From Acidimicrobiia bacterium (GTDB lineage Bacteria > Actinomycetota > Acidimicrobiia > Spongiisociales > UBA11373), in contig JBBDMM010000009.1 in the NCBI GenBank assembly GCA_040878325.1, positions 21,557 to 74,130 of the forward strand: a stretch of 52,574 bases of DNA, read 5' to 3'. The notes under the pieces were generated by a model. The model searched no databases. It was given only the letters and a program-made list of their open reading frames with translations, and was not told the origin of the DNA. Of the stretch, positions 43,497 to 52,135 are shown in pieces. Each line of letters opens with the position of its first letter. Within the stretch, counting starts at the first letter, position 1. A program made the translations under genes and the position numbers.

Positions 43497-44546
43497 CTAC
43501 TCGCCTCCCGCCTGACTGGCCGGAGCCGGAGCCGGAGCAGGGGCCGGCAAGGGCGACCCCGAGTCACCCTTGCCATTCAGCATCCAGAACGCCCCGGTCG
43601 TCACTGCGCCGGCTACTCCGAACCAGAGCAGCACTTCGTTGGCACCGATCCCGTCGTGGACGAGTGTGATCAACTGGAAGATCACCACGATCATCCCGAC
43701 TGACCCGACCGCGGCCAACACCGAGGTACCCCACTGCCGGGCACCCCAGAGGTAGGCGAGAACGAGACCGAGTGAGAGGACGAGCCATCCATCCGCGGTC
43801 GAGAACAGCGCGATCGAGAACAGCATCGCGTACACCGCGCCGATGAAGAACGCCGCATTTCGCGGGCCTACTCCGCCGGTGCGGGCGAGCCAGATCCATG
43901 TCAGCCCGAGGCCGACACTTGCCAGGAACGAGATCCAACTGCCGAGGTCGGGCGATGCCCCGAGTGCGGCCGTCAGCACCAGGTCGCTCACCTCGGTGGG
44001 TTCCTCCACCTGGACGAGCACGAGGATCGCGGAGAGGACCCTCGTCGCCACTGCGAACAGCGCAAGCAACGTCGGCACCGATCGCAGCCTGCCGTATCCG
44101 ATCAGGGCCACGACCGCTGAAGGGATCACCACCACGAGCGGGGTGAAGTCACCGATGTCCAGGTCGAGCATGAGCAGTCCCGTCGCGACGGTTGCCAGCG
44201 ACCAACCCAGAAGCATCAGGAACCCCGAGCTGCGGCGGACGGCGCCGGCCCGGTCGGCGAATCGGTAACCGGTACCGAACACGATCGCGGCGCCGAGCAG
44301 GGCGACCCCACCGCCTTGCAGGTGGTCGTAGTCGCCGGTGAGGAGCGCGAACGTCGGGTCGTCGGGAAACATCACCTTGACGACTGCCGCGAATGTGGCG
44401 ATGAAGAGGGCGATGGCTCCGATGTAACCGAGCATTTCGGCGGTCCTCGGCCCACCCGGCTTGTCGGGAGGCGCATCGCCGTGAAGGCGCTCCGCCTGCT
44501 CGAAAGAGATGACCCCCCGGTCGACCAAGCGGTCCCTGTCAGTCAT
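43497..44546 (-). CDS. multi-spanning membrane protein, DUF2157-like
   Basis: The 349-residue product from ATG 44546 (GGGGAG upstream) starts with a cytoplasmic LVDRGVISFEQAERLH segment of the kind that begins DUF2157 proteins, then about ten membrane helices. The function is unknown. The C-terminus is a PAPAPAPAPA run coded by GGAGCC hexamers followed by GGCAAG, which resembles the intergenic repeat elements and may derive from one. It converges on htpX. Confidence 0.6.
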   Translation of the reverse strand: MTDRDRLVDRGVISFEQAERLHGDAPPDKPGGPRTAEMLGYIGAIALFIATFAAVVKVMFPDDPTFALLTGDYDHLQGGGVALLGAAIVFGTGYRFADRAGAVRRSSGFLMLLGWSLATVATGLLMLDLDIGDFTPLVVVIPSAVVALIGYGRLRSVPTLLALFAVATRVLSAILVLVQVEEPTEVSDLVLTAALGASPDLGSWISFLASVGLGLTWIWLARTGGVGPRNAAFFIGAVYAMLFSIALFSTADGWLVLSLGLVLAYLWGARQWGTSVLAAVGSVGMIVVIFQLITLVHDGIGANEVLLWFGVAGAVTTGAFWMLNGKGDSGSPLPAPAPAPAPASQAGGE

Positions 44547-44708
44547 GATCTCCCCTGGTAGGTGGCGGGGCACAGCCTATCGGCCGCGCCCCCAGACCTT
44601 CGACGCTGGCCGTTCAGGTGAGGCCGCCTCGGGAAGGTTCGGATCGATCGACGTGTTGCGACACCGGGCAGGAGGTGCTCGAGCCTGGCACTATCCTCCG
44701 CGCCTTCC

Positions 44709-44791
44709 GGGGGGCTGCCCGAGCGGCCAAAGGGAGCAGACTGTAAATCTGCCGGCTAACGCCTACGGAGGTTCAAATCCTTCGCCCCCCA
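44709..44791 (+). tRNA. tRNA-Tyr (anticodon GTA)
   Basis: The 7-bp acceptor GGGGGGC/GCCCCCC, the anticodon loop CTGTAAA, the long variable arm of a class II tRNA and the T loop TTCAAAT are seen. CCA is not encoded. An ACTATCCT box (44690-44697) lies 11 bases upstream. Confidence 0.93.
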
Positions 44792-44803
44792 CGGCGGCCT
44801 TCG

Positions 44804-44826
44804 TTCGCCGCCTTACCGGCGGCGAA
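44804..44826 (+). terminator. hairpin after tRNA-Tyr
   Basis: A perfect 9-bp stem TTCGCCGCC / GGCGGCGAA has the loop TTACC. No T tract follows. It could terminate or process the tRNA-Tyr transcript before the next tRNA, which has its own possible -10 (TATCCT, 44871-44876). Confidence 0.45.
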
Positions 44827-44890
44827 CTTGCCCCCTGCTGCTCAGCGGCCGCTGGGCGCTGAGCATTGACTATCCTGCCGACGCCTACGC

Positions 44891-44962
<72 letters not shown>

Positions 44963-44992
44963 CAGGCGGCGACGGTATTGTGCTGTCGCCGA

Positions 44993-45064
44993 GGCGGCGT
45001 AGCTCAGAGGTAGAGCACCCGGCTCATAATCGGGTAGTCGGTGGTTCGAGTCCACCCGCCGCTA
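44993..45064 (+). tRNA. tRNA-Met (anticodon CAT)
   Basis: Acceptor GGCGGCG pairs with CGCCGCT (first pair G-U). The anticodon loop is CTCATAA in a stem CCCGG/TCGGG without the three G-C pairs diagnostic of initiator tRNA, so it is elongator Met (or an Ile-CAT tRNA to be modified). CCA is not encoded. It ends 45 bp before tuf. Confidence 0.88.
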
Positions 45065-45109
45065 CGCACCCGGCAACGTCGGATCGACACAACGAGGAGA
45101 TCGGAACCC

Positions 45110-46303
45110 ATGGGTAAGGAGAAGTTTGAGCGGTCGAAGCCGCATGTGAATGTGGGGACGATGGGTCATATTGATCATGGGAAGACGACGTTGACTGCTG
45201 CGATCACGAAGGTGTTGGCGGAGTCGGGGGTGGGTGGGTCGAATCGGTTTACGGCGTTTGATGAGATTGATAAGGCGCCGGAGGAGCGTGAGCGGGGTAT
45301 CACGATTGCGATTGCGCATGTGGAGTATGAGACGGCGAATCGTCATTATGCGCATGTGGATATGCCGGGTCATGCGGATTATGTGAAGAACATGATTACG
45401 GGTGCGGCGCAGGTGGATGGTGCGATTCTGGTGGTGTCGGCGGCGGATGGTCCGATGCCGCAGACTCGGGAGCATGTGTTGTTGGCTCGGCAGGTGGGGG
45501 TGCCGTTCATTGTGGTGTTCTTGAACAAGGTGGACATGGTCGATGATCCCGAGCTTCTTGATCTGGTGGAGTTGGAGGTGCGGGATTTGTTGACGGAGTA
45601 TGAGTATCCGGGTGATGAGGTGCCGGTGGTGCGGGGTTCGGCGTTGAAGGCGTTGGAGGGTGATGGGGAGGCTGCGGGTCAGGTGATGGAGTTGATGGCG
45701 GCGGTGGATTCGTATATCCCGGAGCCGGAGCGGGATGTGGATAAGCCGTTCCAGATGCCGATCGAGGACGTGTTTTCGATTACGGGTCGGGGGACGGTGG
45801 TGACTGGTCGGGTGGAGCAGGGGATTTTGCGGGTGGGGGCGGAGGCGGAGATTGTGGGGATCCGGGCGACGCAGAAGACGACGGTGACTGGGGTTGAGAT
45901 GTTCCGCAAGTTGTTGGATGAGGCGCGGGCTGGCGACAACGTGGGGCTTCTCCTGCGGGGGATTGGTAAGGAGGATGTGGAGCGGGGTCAGGTGGTGTGT
46001 GCGCCTGGGTCGATTACTCCTCATACCGATTTCTCGGCGCAGGTGTATGTGTTGACGAAGGAGGAGGGGGGGCGTCATAACCCGTTCTTCTCGGGGTATC
46101 GGCCGCAGTTCTATTTCCGGACGACGGATATCACTGGTTCGATCACGTTGCCGGAGGGGACGCAGATGGTGATGCCGGGTGACAACACGGAGATGACGGT
46201 GGAGTTGATCCACGCGATCGCGATGGAAGATGGTTTGCGGTTCGCGATCCGTGAGGGTGGCCGCACCGTCGGCGCCGGCCGCGTCGTCAAGATCATCAAG
46301 TAA
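45110..46303 (+). CDS. tuf: elongation factor Tu
   Basis: EF-Tu delivers aminoacyl-tRNA to the ribosome. The 397-residue product starts [16 protein letters not shown] and has GHIDHGKTT (G1), the RGITI switch I segment, [12 protein letters not shown] (G3) and NKVDMV (G4). ATG 45110 with GAGGAGA upstream is chosen over a longer frame that runs through tRNA-Met. Codon use is strange for this genome: almost all two-fold codons end in T (GAT, CAT, TAT, TTT, AAT) and four-fold codons mostly in G (GTG, GGG, GCG), while the last 15 or so codons return to C endings. It follows three tRNA genes as in many bacteria. Confidence 0.97.
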   Translation: MGKEKFERSKPHVNVGTMGHIDHGKTTLTAAITKVLAESGVGGSNRFTAFDEIDKAPEERERGITIAIAHVEYETANRHYAHVDMPGHADYVKNMITGAAQVDGAILVVSAADGPMPQTREHVLLARQVGVPFIVVFLNKVDMVDDPELLDLVELEVRDLLTEYEYPGDEVPVVRGSALKALEGDGEAAGQVMELMAAVDSYIPEPERDVDKPFQMPIEDVFSITGRGTVVTGRVEQGILRVGAEAEIVGIRATQKTTVTGVEMFRKLLDEARAGDNVGLLLRGIGKEDVERGQVVCAPGSITPHTDFSAQVYVLTKEEGGRHNPFFSGYRPQFYFRTTDITGSITLPEGTQMVMPGDNTEMTVELIHAIAMEDGLRFAIREGGRTVGAGRVVKIIK

Positions 46304-46305
46304 CC

Positions 46306-46331
46306 CAGCCACAGCCACAGCCCCAGCAAGA
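46306..46331. repeat. short repeat element 14 (CACAGC hexamers) after tuf
   Basis: CCAGCCACAGCCACAGCCCC leads into GCAAGA (46325-46330). The unit is 6 bp rather than 7, but the GCAAGA end is the same. It lies between tuf and rpmG. Confidence 0.65.
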
Positions 46332-46355
46332 CAAGAACAGAGAAGAGTTTTCTAG

Positions 46356-46517
46356 ATGCCTAGTGACAAGCGGCCTCCGATCACGCTCGCGTGCGAGTCG
46401 TGCAAACGCCGCAACTACGTGACGAACAAGAACAAGACGAATACGCGCGATCGGCTCGAGCTGAAGAAGTTCTGCCGCTGGTGCCGCGAGCACACGGCTC
46501 ACAAAGAGACCCGGTAG
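46356..46517 (+). CDS. rpmG: 50S ribosomal protein L33
   Basis: The 53-residue product starts [17 protein letters not shown] and has two CxxC pairs (CESC and CRWC), so it is the zinc-binding form of L33. [17 protein letters not shown] is typical. Length is normal. It lies between tuf and a dehydratase gene, matching actinobacterial rpmG-had-secE order. Confidence 0.92.
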   Translation: MPSDKRPPITLACESCKRRNYVTNKNKTNTRDRLELKKFCRWCREHTAHKETR

Positions 46518-46592
46518 TGGGCCGGGCGACCTGATGGTCGGCGCCCTCCCGCCACCCGGTACTCGCCATTCGTCGCCAGCCGAGGTCCGCCG

Positions 46593-47453
46593 ATGAGCCA
46601 CCTCGCCGGCCTGGTCGGCCATTCCTACGGGCCGTTCACGGTTGAGGTGACCGCCGATCGGGTGGCCGAGTTCGCCGACGCCACCGGTGACGACGCCGCC
46701 AGGTGGGTGGAGCATGCGCCTCCGCTGTTCGCCAATGTCGCCCTGTTCGCGGCGGCTCCAGCGTTTCTCGAAGACCCGGCGGTGGTGCCGTTCACTACGT
46801 CGTTGATTCACTCCGAGCAGTCGTTCGAGTGGCATCGCAGCCTGCAGGTTGGTGAGCGGCTTCGAATAGTGGGCAAGGTCGAGGGGGCCAAGGCCCGGTC
46901 GGGGCTGAACCTCGTCACGTTCGGCCTGCAAGCCGAATCGGATGCCGGCGAGTGGCTCGACGGGAGGGCAGTGTTCGTGATGGCCGACGCGGCCGCGGGC
47001 GCCCTCCCCGAGCAACCCGAGCCCGCGGTCGGGGAACGACCGGCGACCGACCCGCCCGCACCGTCGAGGCCACTGCCGATTGAAGGGGAGCCGATCGTCC
47101 CGCTGAACGCGGGCGCATCCCGCCTCGACCTGGTGCACTATGCCGCAGCCACCCGCGACTGGAATCCGATTCATTGGGATCACGATTCGGCCCGCGCCGC
47201 CGGTTTGTCAGGGACGATCGTCCATGGCCTGCTCATGGCGGCATGGATGGGCCGGGCCGCGGCTCGTTACTCGCCGAACGCCCACTCGCTGGCGGCGATG
47301 AGCGTGCGGTTTCGTAAGCCGTTGCGACCGGCCGAGCCGGCGACGGTCACCGGCACCGTCGGCGCAATCGCTGCTGACGGAGCCGATATCGATCTGGTCC
47401 TCGAATCCGGGGGAGACCGGCTGGTGACGGGCCGCGCCCGGGTAACGCGATGA
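46593..47453 (+). CDS. two-domain MaoC-like dehydratase (HadA-HadB fusion type)
   Basis: The 286-residue product has two hot-dog domains. The N-terminal one (about 1-145) resembles the HadA/FAS1-dehydratase N domain (GHSYGPFTVEVTADRV). The C-terminal one (about 165-286) is MaoC-like with the active-site segment YAAATRDWNPIHWDHD and GTIVHGLLMAAW. In mycobacteria hadA and hadB are separate genes between rpmG and secE and dehydrate 3-hydroxyacyl-ACP; here they appear joined with a Pro-rich linker. The fatty-acid role is inferred from location and fold. The stop overlaps the sigma factor ATG. Confidence 0.82.
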   Translation: MSHLAGLVGHSYGPFTVEVTADRVAEFADATGDDAARWVEHAPPLFANVALFAAAPAFLEDPAVVPFTTSLIHSEQSFEWHRSLQVGERLRIVGKVEGAKARSGLNLVTFGLQAESDAGEWLDGRAVFVMADAAAGALPEQPEPAVGERPATDPPAPSRPLPIEGEPIVPLNAGASRLDLVHYAAATRDWNPIHWDHDSARAAGLSGTIVHGLLMAAWMGRAAARYSPNAHSLAAMSVRFRKPLRPAEPATVTGTVGAIAADGADIDLVLESGGDRLVTGRARVTR

Positions 47454-47998
47454 CCGGGGGCGGGGTCCAACGCGACGAGGCCGAGCTCATCGAGGCCGCC
47501 CGGGGTGGTGACTCGGATGCATTCGGAGAACTCGTCTGGAGGTATCGAAACAGCGTGTACACGCTTGCCGTCAGGCTCGTCGGTCCCGACCTCGCCCCCG
47601 ATGTGACCCAGGAGGCGCTGATTCGCGCCTGGCGTGCCATGCCGCGGTTTCGGGGCGACGCCGCACTGGGAACCTGGCTGCATCGGATCACAGTCAATAC
47701 GGCGTGGACCCTTCGCAAACGAGCCAACCGGCACGAGGTGCAGCAGCTCGACGAGATGCTGATCGACCCTGCCACCGGCCCGGAGCGAGCGGGGGAGCTG
47801 GCGGAGGTGAGAGCGGAACTCGGTTCGGCGATCAACCAGTTGAGCCCCGGTCAGCGAGCGGTGCTCGTGTTGCGGGACGTCTATGGGTGGAGCCACGCCG
47901 AGGTCGGGCGCGAGCTCGGCATCACCCAGACCACTGCGAAGGTGAGGTTGCATCGGGCGCGCAAGCGGGTTCGGTCGATCCTCGAGGGGTCGGAATGA
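47450..47998 (+). CDS. ECF-family RNA polymerase sigma factor
   Basis: The 182-residue product has region 2 (FGELVWRYRNSVYTLAVRL, then DVTQEALIRAWRAM) and region 4 (LSPGQRAVLVLRDVYGWSHAEVGRELGIT, shown here only by its ends LSPGQRAV and GRELGIT, with TAKVRLHRARK). It has no domain 3, as expected for ECF. ATG 47450 overlaps the dehydratase stop (ATGA), so it is translated from the same mRNA. Next is a cognate anti-sigma candidate. The target genes are unknown. Confidence 0.9.
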   Translation: MTGGGVQRDEAELIEAARGGDSDAFGELVWRYRNSVYTLAVRLVGPDLAPDVTQEALIRAWRAMPRFRGDAALGTWLHRITVNTAWTLRKRANRHEVQQLDEMLIDPATGPERAGELAEVRAELGSAINQLSPGQRAVLVLRDVYGWSHAEVGRELGITQTTAKVRLHRARKRVRSILEGSE

Positions 47999-48333
47999 GC
48001 GCTCTCATCTGTCGACTGGTTTCGACGGTCCCGCCTGACACGCCTCTGAATCGAGTATTGGAAGCCCACCGCGAACAGTGCCTCCGATGCCAGGCCGATG
48101 TCGCCCGTTCGACCGGCATGTCCCGCGACCTCTCCTCGATCGGGCATGAGACCCTCGTTGCCCCCGAGGGGCTGGCCACGACCGTGATGTCGCGGCTTCC
48201 CTTCCAGGATGGCTCGGATCCACGACGACCCCTGGTGGTCCGCCTCGCAGTCCGCTACTCGGTCGCCGCAGCGATAGCCGTAGCAACGGCAGCAGCCCTG
48301 ATTGCCCACGCCCTCGCAAAGCGAGAGCACTGA
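47995..48333 (+). CDS. putative zinc-binding anti-sigma factor
   Basis: The 112-residue product has the ZAS motif HREQCLRC (His-x3-Cys-x2-Cys, near residue 25) and one membrane helix near the C-terminus (VAAAIAVATAAALIAHALA). ATG 47995 overlaps the stop of the ECF sigma gene (ATGA), the usual layout of an ECF sigma and its membrane-bound anti-sigma. The ZAS motif often senses thiol redox state, but that is not shown here. Confidence 0.75.
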   Translation: MSALICRLVSTVPPDTPLNRVLEAHREQCLRCQADVARSTGMSRDLSSIGHETLVAPEGLATTVMSRLPFQDGSDPRRPLVVRLAVRYSVAAAIAVATAAALIAHALAKREH

Positions 48334-48340
48334 GTTCTCT

Positions 48341-48434
48341 CGGCTCCGGCTACAGCCACAGCCACAGCCAGACCGAGCCCCCCCACCAATCTGCTTCTGA
48401 CTCTGGCCGTGGCTGTGGCCGGTTGGCTCACGGC
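48341..48434. repeat. repeat element 15 (CACAGC hexamers with inverted partner)
   Basis: GGCTACAGCCACAGCCACAGCC is here split by its hexamer period; a reverse-complement arm (GGCCGTGGCTGTGGCC, 48405-48420) follows after about 30 bases, so a hairpin of about 14 bp is possible. It lies just after the anti-sigma stop and may end that transcript. Confidence 0.7.
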
Positions 48435-48457
48435 CATGGTTGGAGGCCCTCCCAAAG

Positions 48458-48486
48458 TGTGCAGTGAGGGTTTCCCGGCCTACAAT
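48458..48486 (+). promoter_or_regulatory. probable promoter of tRNA-Trp and secE
   Basis: TACAAT (48481-48486) is a near-consensus -10, with TGTGCA (48458-48463) as a weak -35 at 17 bases. The gap between the repeat element and tRNA-Trp otherwise holds nothing recognisable. Confidence 0.5.
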
Positions 48487-48533
48487 GCCCGCCGTTCGCC
48501 TCCTAGGCTCGCGCGCGGGATCGAACACCCCAA

Positions 48534-48607
48534 AGGGGCGTAGCTCAATTTGGCAGAGCACTGGTCTCCAAAACCAGCGGTTGGGGGTTCGAGTCCCTCC
48601 GCCCCTG
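48534..48607 (+). tRNA. tRNA-Trp (anticodon CCA)
   Basis: Acceptor AGGGGCG/CGCCCCT, anticodon stem CTGGT/ACCAG with loop CTCCAAA, T loop TTCGAGT and discriminator G. CCA is not encoded. tRNA-Trp directly before secE is a common arrangement. Confidence 0.95.
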
Positions 48608-48679
48608 CTGGATGCCCCAACAACAAGAGGACGGACCACCGGTGGCTGCGGCCTGTGATCCGGACCGAGAGGTAACGAC

Positions 48680-48961
48680 ATGAACCGCGAGTTGCGGCGG
48701 CTACAGGAGATGGAAGAGAAGCGGGCGAAGGATCGTCGCGCTCAGGCGATGACGCAACGGCGTCGTAAGGAGCGCGTCGGCTTCCGCCAGTTCGTATCCG
48801 AGGTCCGTACCGAACTTCGTCGGGTGGCCTGGCCGGGAAGGCGCGAGACCATCACCTTCACCGTGGTCACTCTCATCACTGCAGGGTTCGTCACCCTCTA
48901 CACCCTCGGGCTCGACCTCACGCTCAAGCGCGGCATCCTGGCGCTTCTGGAGTTGCGGTGA
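48680..48961 (+). CDS. secE: preprotein translocase subunit SecE
   Basis: SecE clamps SecY in the membrane. The 93-residue product has a basic N-terminal half, the conserved FVSEVRTELRRVAWPGRRE amphipathic stretch and one membrane helix (TFTVVTLITAGFVTLYTLG). ATG 48680 follows GAGAGG. The stop overlaps the nusG GTG (GTGA). Confidence 0.93.
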   Translation: MNRELRRLQEMEEKRAKDRRAQAMTQRRRKERVGFRQFVSEVRTELRRVAWPGRRETITFTVVTLITAGFVTLYTLGLDLTLKRGILALLELR

Positions 48962-49734
48962 ACGACGAAACCCTTGACGACCTGACTGCAACACCGGACC
49001 CGGCCGACGATGCCGCCGATTCCCCGGGGGACGCGCTCGACCGCGCCCGTGAGCTCTTGGGTACGTCGATCGCCACCGAGGAGCGCCCCGAGGAGCCCGA
49101 GGCCGAGGTGTCGGCGGAGGAGGAGCCGGTTGGTTCCGCCCCCGGCGAGGGGGCCGAAGGCGGGGCCGAACCGGTGCGTCCGCCCTCGAGCCCGTTCGAC
49201 CTGCCGGGATCGTGGTTCGTGATCCACTCGTACAGCGGCTACGAGAACAAGGTCAAGGCCAACCTCACCACCCGCATCACCTCGATGCACATGGAGGACG
49301 CCATCTTCGACGTCGTCATTCCGATGGAGGATGTCGTCGAGATCAAGAGTGGGCGGAAGGTGACCGTGGCCCGCAAGCAGTTCCCGGGTTATTTGCTGGT
49401 GCGCATGTACCTCGACGACGACTCATGGGGCGTGGTCCGCAACACTCCCGGCGTCACCGGATTCGTCGGATCGGGTACCAAGCCGACTCCGCTGTCGCGG
49501 CGCGAGGTCGAACGGATCCTCGGCGTCCGCAAGGACGAGGAGAAGAAGGCACCCAGGTTCAAGCCGGATTGGGAAGTGGGCGAGACGGTTCGGGTCACCG
49601 AAGGCCCGTTCGCCGATTTCAACGGCGTCATCGAAGACATCAACCTCGACCAGTCGAAGGTCAGGGTTCTCGTCGACATCTTCGGCCGGGAGACCCCGGT
49701 CGAGCTCAACTTCGAGCAGATTCAGAAGTTCTAG
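48958..49734 (+). CDS. nusG: transcription termination/antitermination factor NusG
   Basis: The 258-residue product has an acidic, disordered N-terminal extension of about 80 residues, typical of actinobacterial NusG. The NGN domain follows (SWFVIHSYSGYENKVKANL, FPGYLLVRMYLDDDSWGVV) with a KOW domain at the end (EGPFADFNGVIEDIN). It acts with RNA polymerase. The GTG start overlaps secE. rplK follows after 14 bases. Confidence 0.94.
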   Translation: MNDETLDDLTATPDPADDAADSPGDALDRARELLGTSIATEERPEEPEAEVSAEEEPVGSAPGEGAEGGAEPVRPPSSPFDLPGSWFVIHSYSGYENKVKANLTTRITSMHMEDAIFDVVIPMEDVVEIKSGRKVTVARKQFPGYLLVRMYLDDDSWGVVRNTPGVTGFVGSGTKPTPLSRREVERILGVRKDEEKKAPRFKPDWEVGETVRVTEGPFADFNGVIEDINLDQSKVRVLVDIFGRETPVELNFEQIQKF

Positions 49735-49748
49735 GAAGGAACTGACCA

Positions 49749-50177
49749 ATGGGCCGCAAGAAAGTCGCCGCGATGCTCAAGCTGCAGATTCCCGCCGGGC
49801 AGGCAACCCCTGCACCTCCGGTGGGTCCGGCGCTGGGCCAGCACGGCGTGAACATCATGGACTTCGTCAAGGCTTACAACGCGGCCACCGAGAGTCAGTC
49901 CGGGACGATCGTCCCGGTCGAGATCACTATCTACGACGACCGGTCATTCACCTTCGTGACGAAGACGCCACCGGCATCGGTGATGCTCCGCCAGGCAGCG
50001 CGCATCGAGAAGGGTTCGGCGGTACCGCACACCGAGAAGGTGGGCACGGTCACTCGTGCCCAGGTGAAGCAGATCGCCGAGACCAAGATGGTCGACCTCA
50101 ACGCCAACGACGTCGAGGCCGCGATGAAGATCATCGAGGGAACCGCACGATCGATGGGTTTGAAGGTCGAAGGCTGA
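49749..50177 (+). CDS. rplK: 50S ribosomal protein L11
   Basis: The 142-residue product has [33 protein letters not shown] and the C-terminal rRNA-binding domain with [19 protein letters not shown]. Length is normal. GGAAGGA precedes the ATG. L11 forms the GTPase-associated centre of the ribosome. Confidence 0.96.
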   Translation: MGRKKVAAMLKLQIPAGQATPAPPVGPALGQHGVNIMDFVKAYNAATESQSGTIVPVEITIYDDRSFTFVTKTPPASVMLRQAARIEKGSAVPHTEKVGTVTRAQVKQIAETKMVDLNANDVEAAMKIIEGTARSMGLKVEG

Positions 50178-50189
50178 GCGCCCCTAGGC

Positions 50190-50222
50190 GCCTGGCTACC
50201 GACCAAGTGACTACCGACTGAC
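50190..50222. repeat. weak heptamer element 16 (CTACCGA units)
   Basis: GGCTACCGACCAAG and GACTACCGACTGACAG form two separated CTACCGA copies between rplK and rplA. Much weaker than the others and included only because of the same style. Confidence 0.35.
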
Positions 50223-50272
50223 AGATGTGGGAGGCGCGTGAGCGCCGTTTGCACCGCAAGGAGATGATCGAC

Positions 50273-50974
50273 ATGGGCAAGAAGCGCGACGACGCCATCA
50301 AGCGGCTCGATCGAGAGAAGCTGCACTCCCCCGTAGAGGCCCTGGATTTAGTGAAGGCGACGGCCACCGCCGGCTTCGACGAGACCGTCGAAGCCGCTTT
50401 CAACCTCGGCATCGACGCCCGGCAGGCCGATCAGGCCGTTCGCGGCACGATCTCACTCCCTCATGGCACCGGCAAGTCGGTGCGGGTGCTCGTCTTTGCA
50501 GAAGGTGACCAAGCGCGTGCCGCGCAAGAGGCCGGGGCCTATGTCGTGGGAGGTAACGAGCTCGCCGCCGCGGTCGAGTCGGGCGCCCAGCCCGCCGATT
50601 GGGACGTGACCATCGCCGCGCCGTCGATGATGGCGGCGGTGGGGAAGCTGGGCCGGGTGCTGGGCCCGCGCGGCCTGATGCCGAACCCGAAGGCGGGGAC
50701 CGTCACCGAGGACATTGGTAAGGCGGTCAACGAGTTCCGCACTGGTCGGGTCGAGTATCGCAATGACAAATTTGGCAATGTCCATGTGCCCATCGGGAAG
50801 GTGTCGTTCGACGCAGACCAGCTGCGGGCGAACCTCGCCGCGGCCATCGACGAGTTGATGAGGGTGAAGCCGGCTTCGGCGAAGGGCCGTTACATCCGCA
50901 AGCTCGCCGTCGCCTCGACGATGGGCCCCGGCGTCAAGGTGGACGTCGGAGCATTGGACACCCTGGACGAGTAG
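50273..50974 (+). CDS. rplA: 50S ribosomal protein L1
   Basis: The 233-residue product starts [13 protein letters not shown] and has the L1 signature [18 protein letters not shown] and [14 protein letters not shown]. The start at 50273 is set by AAGGAG at 50258-50263 and by family length, not the frame opening at 50225. L1 forms the L1 stalk and in many bacteria represses its own operon. A long leader separates it from rplJ. Confidence 0.95.
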   Translation: MGKKRDDAIKRLDREKLHSPVEALDLVKATATAGFDETVEAAFNLGIDARQADQAVRGTISLPHGTGKSVRVLVFAEGDQARAAQEAGAYVVGGNELAAAVESGAQPADWDVTIAAPSMMAAVGKLGRVLGPRGLMPNPKAGTVTEDIGKAVNEFRTGRVEYRNDKFGNVHVPIGKVSFDADQLRANLAAAIDELMRVKPASAKGRYIRKLAVASTMGPGVKVDVGALDTLDE

Positions 50975-51447
50975 CCCGCAGCCGGCGCTTCTCCCGCCGA
51001 GGCGGGAAGAAATGCGGGAGCACCGGGGCCTTCGTCGGCACTGGGACCTGCGGCCGGCCAGGGTTGCCGCATTCCCCCTCTTCTCAGACGGGCCGGGGTA
51101 GGGATCCAAGCCTGCGTCTCCGAGTTGCCGGTGCGGGGCGGTGGTGGTCGGCCCCGCCAGCGCCGGTGCTCCCGCTGCCTAAGTGTCTCCCCCCTCGGCG
51201 GCGGTGTCCAATGACGTTTTTCGCGGACTGGCGTCGGGCGAGCTCTCTTTTGTTCAACCCCGCCGGTGTCGCTACGCTCCCGCTCGACAATCAAGAGCCG
51301 ACCCGAGACCGTTGGTCCCCGCTGGGGATAAGGCCATGAGGCCGCCAACGTAGGTGGGCGAGAGAGGTTTCTGCCGCTCCCGCGCATGTCTCGCGTCGGG
51401 AGTTTTTCCGTTTCAGGGGAGCGATCCCCATAACAAGGAGAACGGCC
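50975..51447 (+). promoter_or_regulatory. rplJ leader, probable L10(L12)4-binding regulatory region
   Basis: This 473-base stretch holds no gene. It begins with a hairpin CCCGC CGAG GCGGG just after rplA. Further on it has several stems and the segment GAGACCGTTGGTCCCC (about 51306-51321) in the position where bacterial L10 leaders bind the L10-L12 complex. It ends with a terminator-like hairpin and the rplJ Shine-Dalgarno AAGGAG. Autoregulation of rplJL by attenuation is known widely; here it is inferred from position and structure. Confidence 0.6.
51377..51407 (+). terminator. attenuator hairpin in the rplJ leader
   Basis: CTCCCG + CGC pairs with GCG + CGGGAG (one bulged T), and TTTTT follows at 51403-51407. 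It is the best intrinsic terminator in the window and lies 40 bases before rplJ, as expected for an attenuator. Confidence 0.7.
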
Positions 51448-52131
51448 ATGCCACGACCAGAAAAGGTCCAGGCGGTTGCCGACATCAAAGAGCGTCTCGA
51501 GGGTTCGTCGGCCGTCTTCATGGCGGAATTCGCCGGCCTCTCGGTGAAGGAGCAGCGGGCTCTGCGTCGTGCCCTGAGCGACGCCGATGGTGACTTCAAG
51601 GTCTACAAGATGACCCTCGCCCGAATTGCCGCCACCGAGATGGGACGCGACGAGATACTCGAGATGCTCGTCGGTCCGACGGGTCTGACTTTTGCCAGGG
51701 GCGACGCGGCGGCGACCGCGAAGGTGCTGCGCGACTTCTCCAAGGACCATGCCAGGCTGATCATCAAGGGCGCTCTGCTGGGCACCGAGGTCCTCACGCC
51801 GGAGCGGGTTGCCGCTCTCGCCGATCTCGAACCGCGCGATGTGCTGCTGGCGAAGATCGCCGGCGCATTGCAGGCGCCGATGGCGGCGATGGCCGGCCTG
51901 ATGGCGGCGATGCCGCGCAACCTCGCCTCGATGATCAAGCAGTTGATCGACAAGTCCCCGGCTCCAACAGCCGAACCGGCTGCTTCGGCAGGCGAAGAGG
52001 AGTCTGCAGCCGAGGCTGTCGTCACCGGCGACGACGCCCCCGCTGAGGCAACCACCACTGACGACGATGCGGCCGCCGCGGCCGAGGTAATCACCGAAGA
52101 TGAAACGGCCATAAAGGCCGAGGAGGAATAG
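51448..52131 (+). CDS. rplJ: 50S ribosomal protein L10
   Basis: The 227-residue product has the L10 fold: [38 protein letters not shown] and [13 protein letters not shown], then the helix that binds L7/L12 dimers. It has an Ala/Glu/Thr-rich acidic tail of about 55 residues beyond the usual 170, a feature seen in some actinobacteria. AAGGAG lies ahead of the ATG. rplL follows after 4 bases. Confidence 0.95.
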   Translation: MPRPEKVQAVADIKERLEGSSAVFMAEFAGLSVKEQRALRRALSDADGDFKVYKMTLARIAATEMGRDEILEMLVGPTGLTFARGDAAATAKVLRDFSKDHARLIIKGALLGTEVLTPERVAALADLEPRDVLLAKIAGALQAPMAAMAGLMAAMPRNLASMIKQLIDKSPAPTAEPAASAGEEESAAEAVVTGDDAPAEATTTDDDAAAAAEVITEDETAIKAEEE

Positions 52132-52135
52132 ACCA

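Noticed and set aside
44993-45064. Initiator tRNA-fMet
   Set aside because: The anticodon stem lacks the three consecutive G-C pairs next to the loop.
45062-46318. 418-codon open frame on the minus strand opposite tuf
   Set aside because: The unusual T/G codon endings of tuf remove stops from the other strand. The translation is low complexity (His/Arg/Leu).
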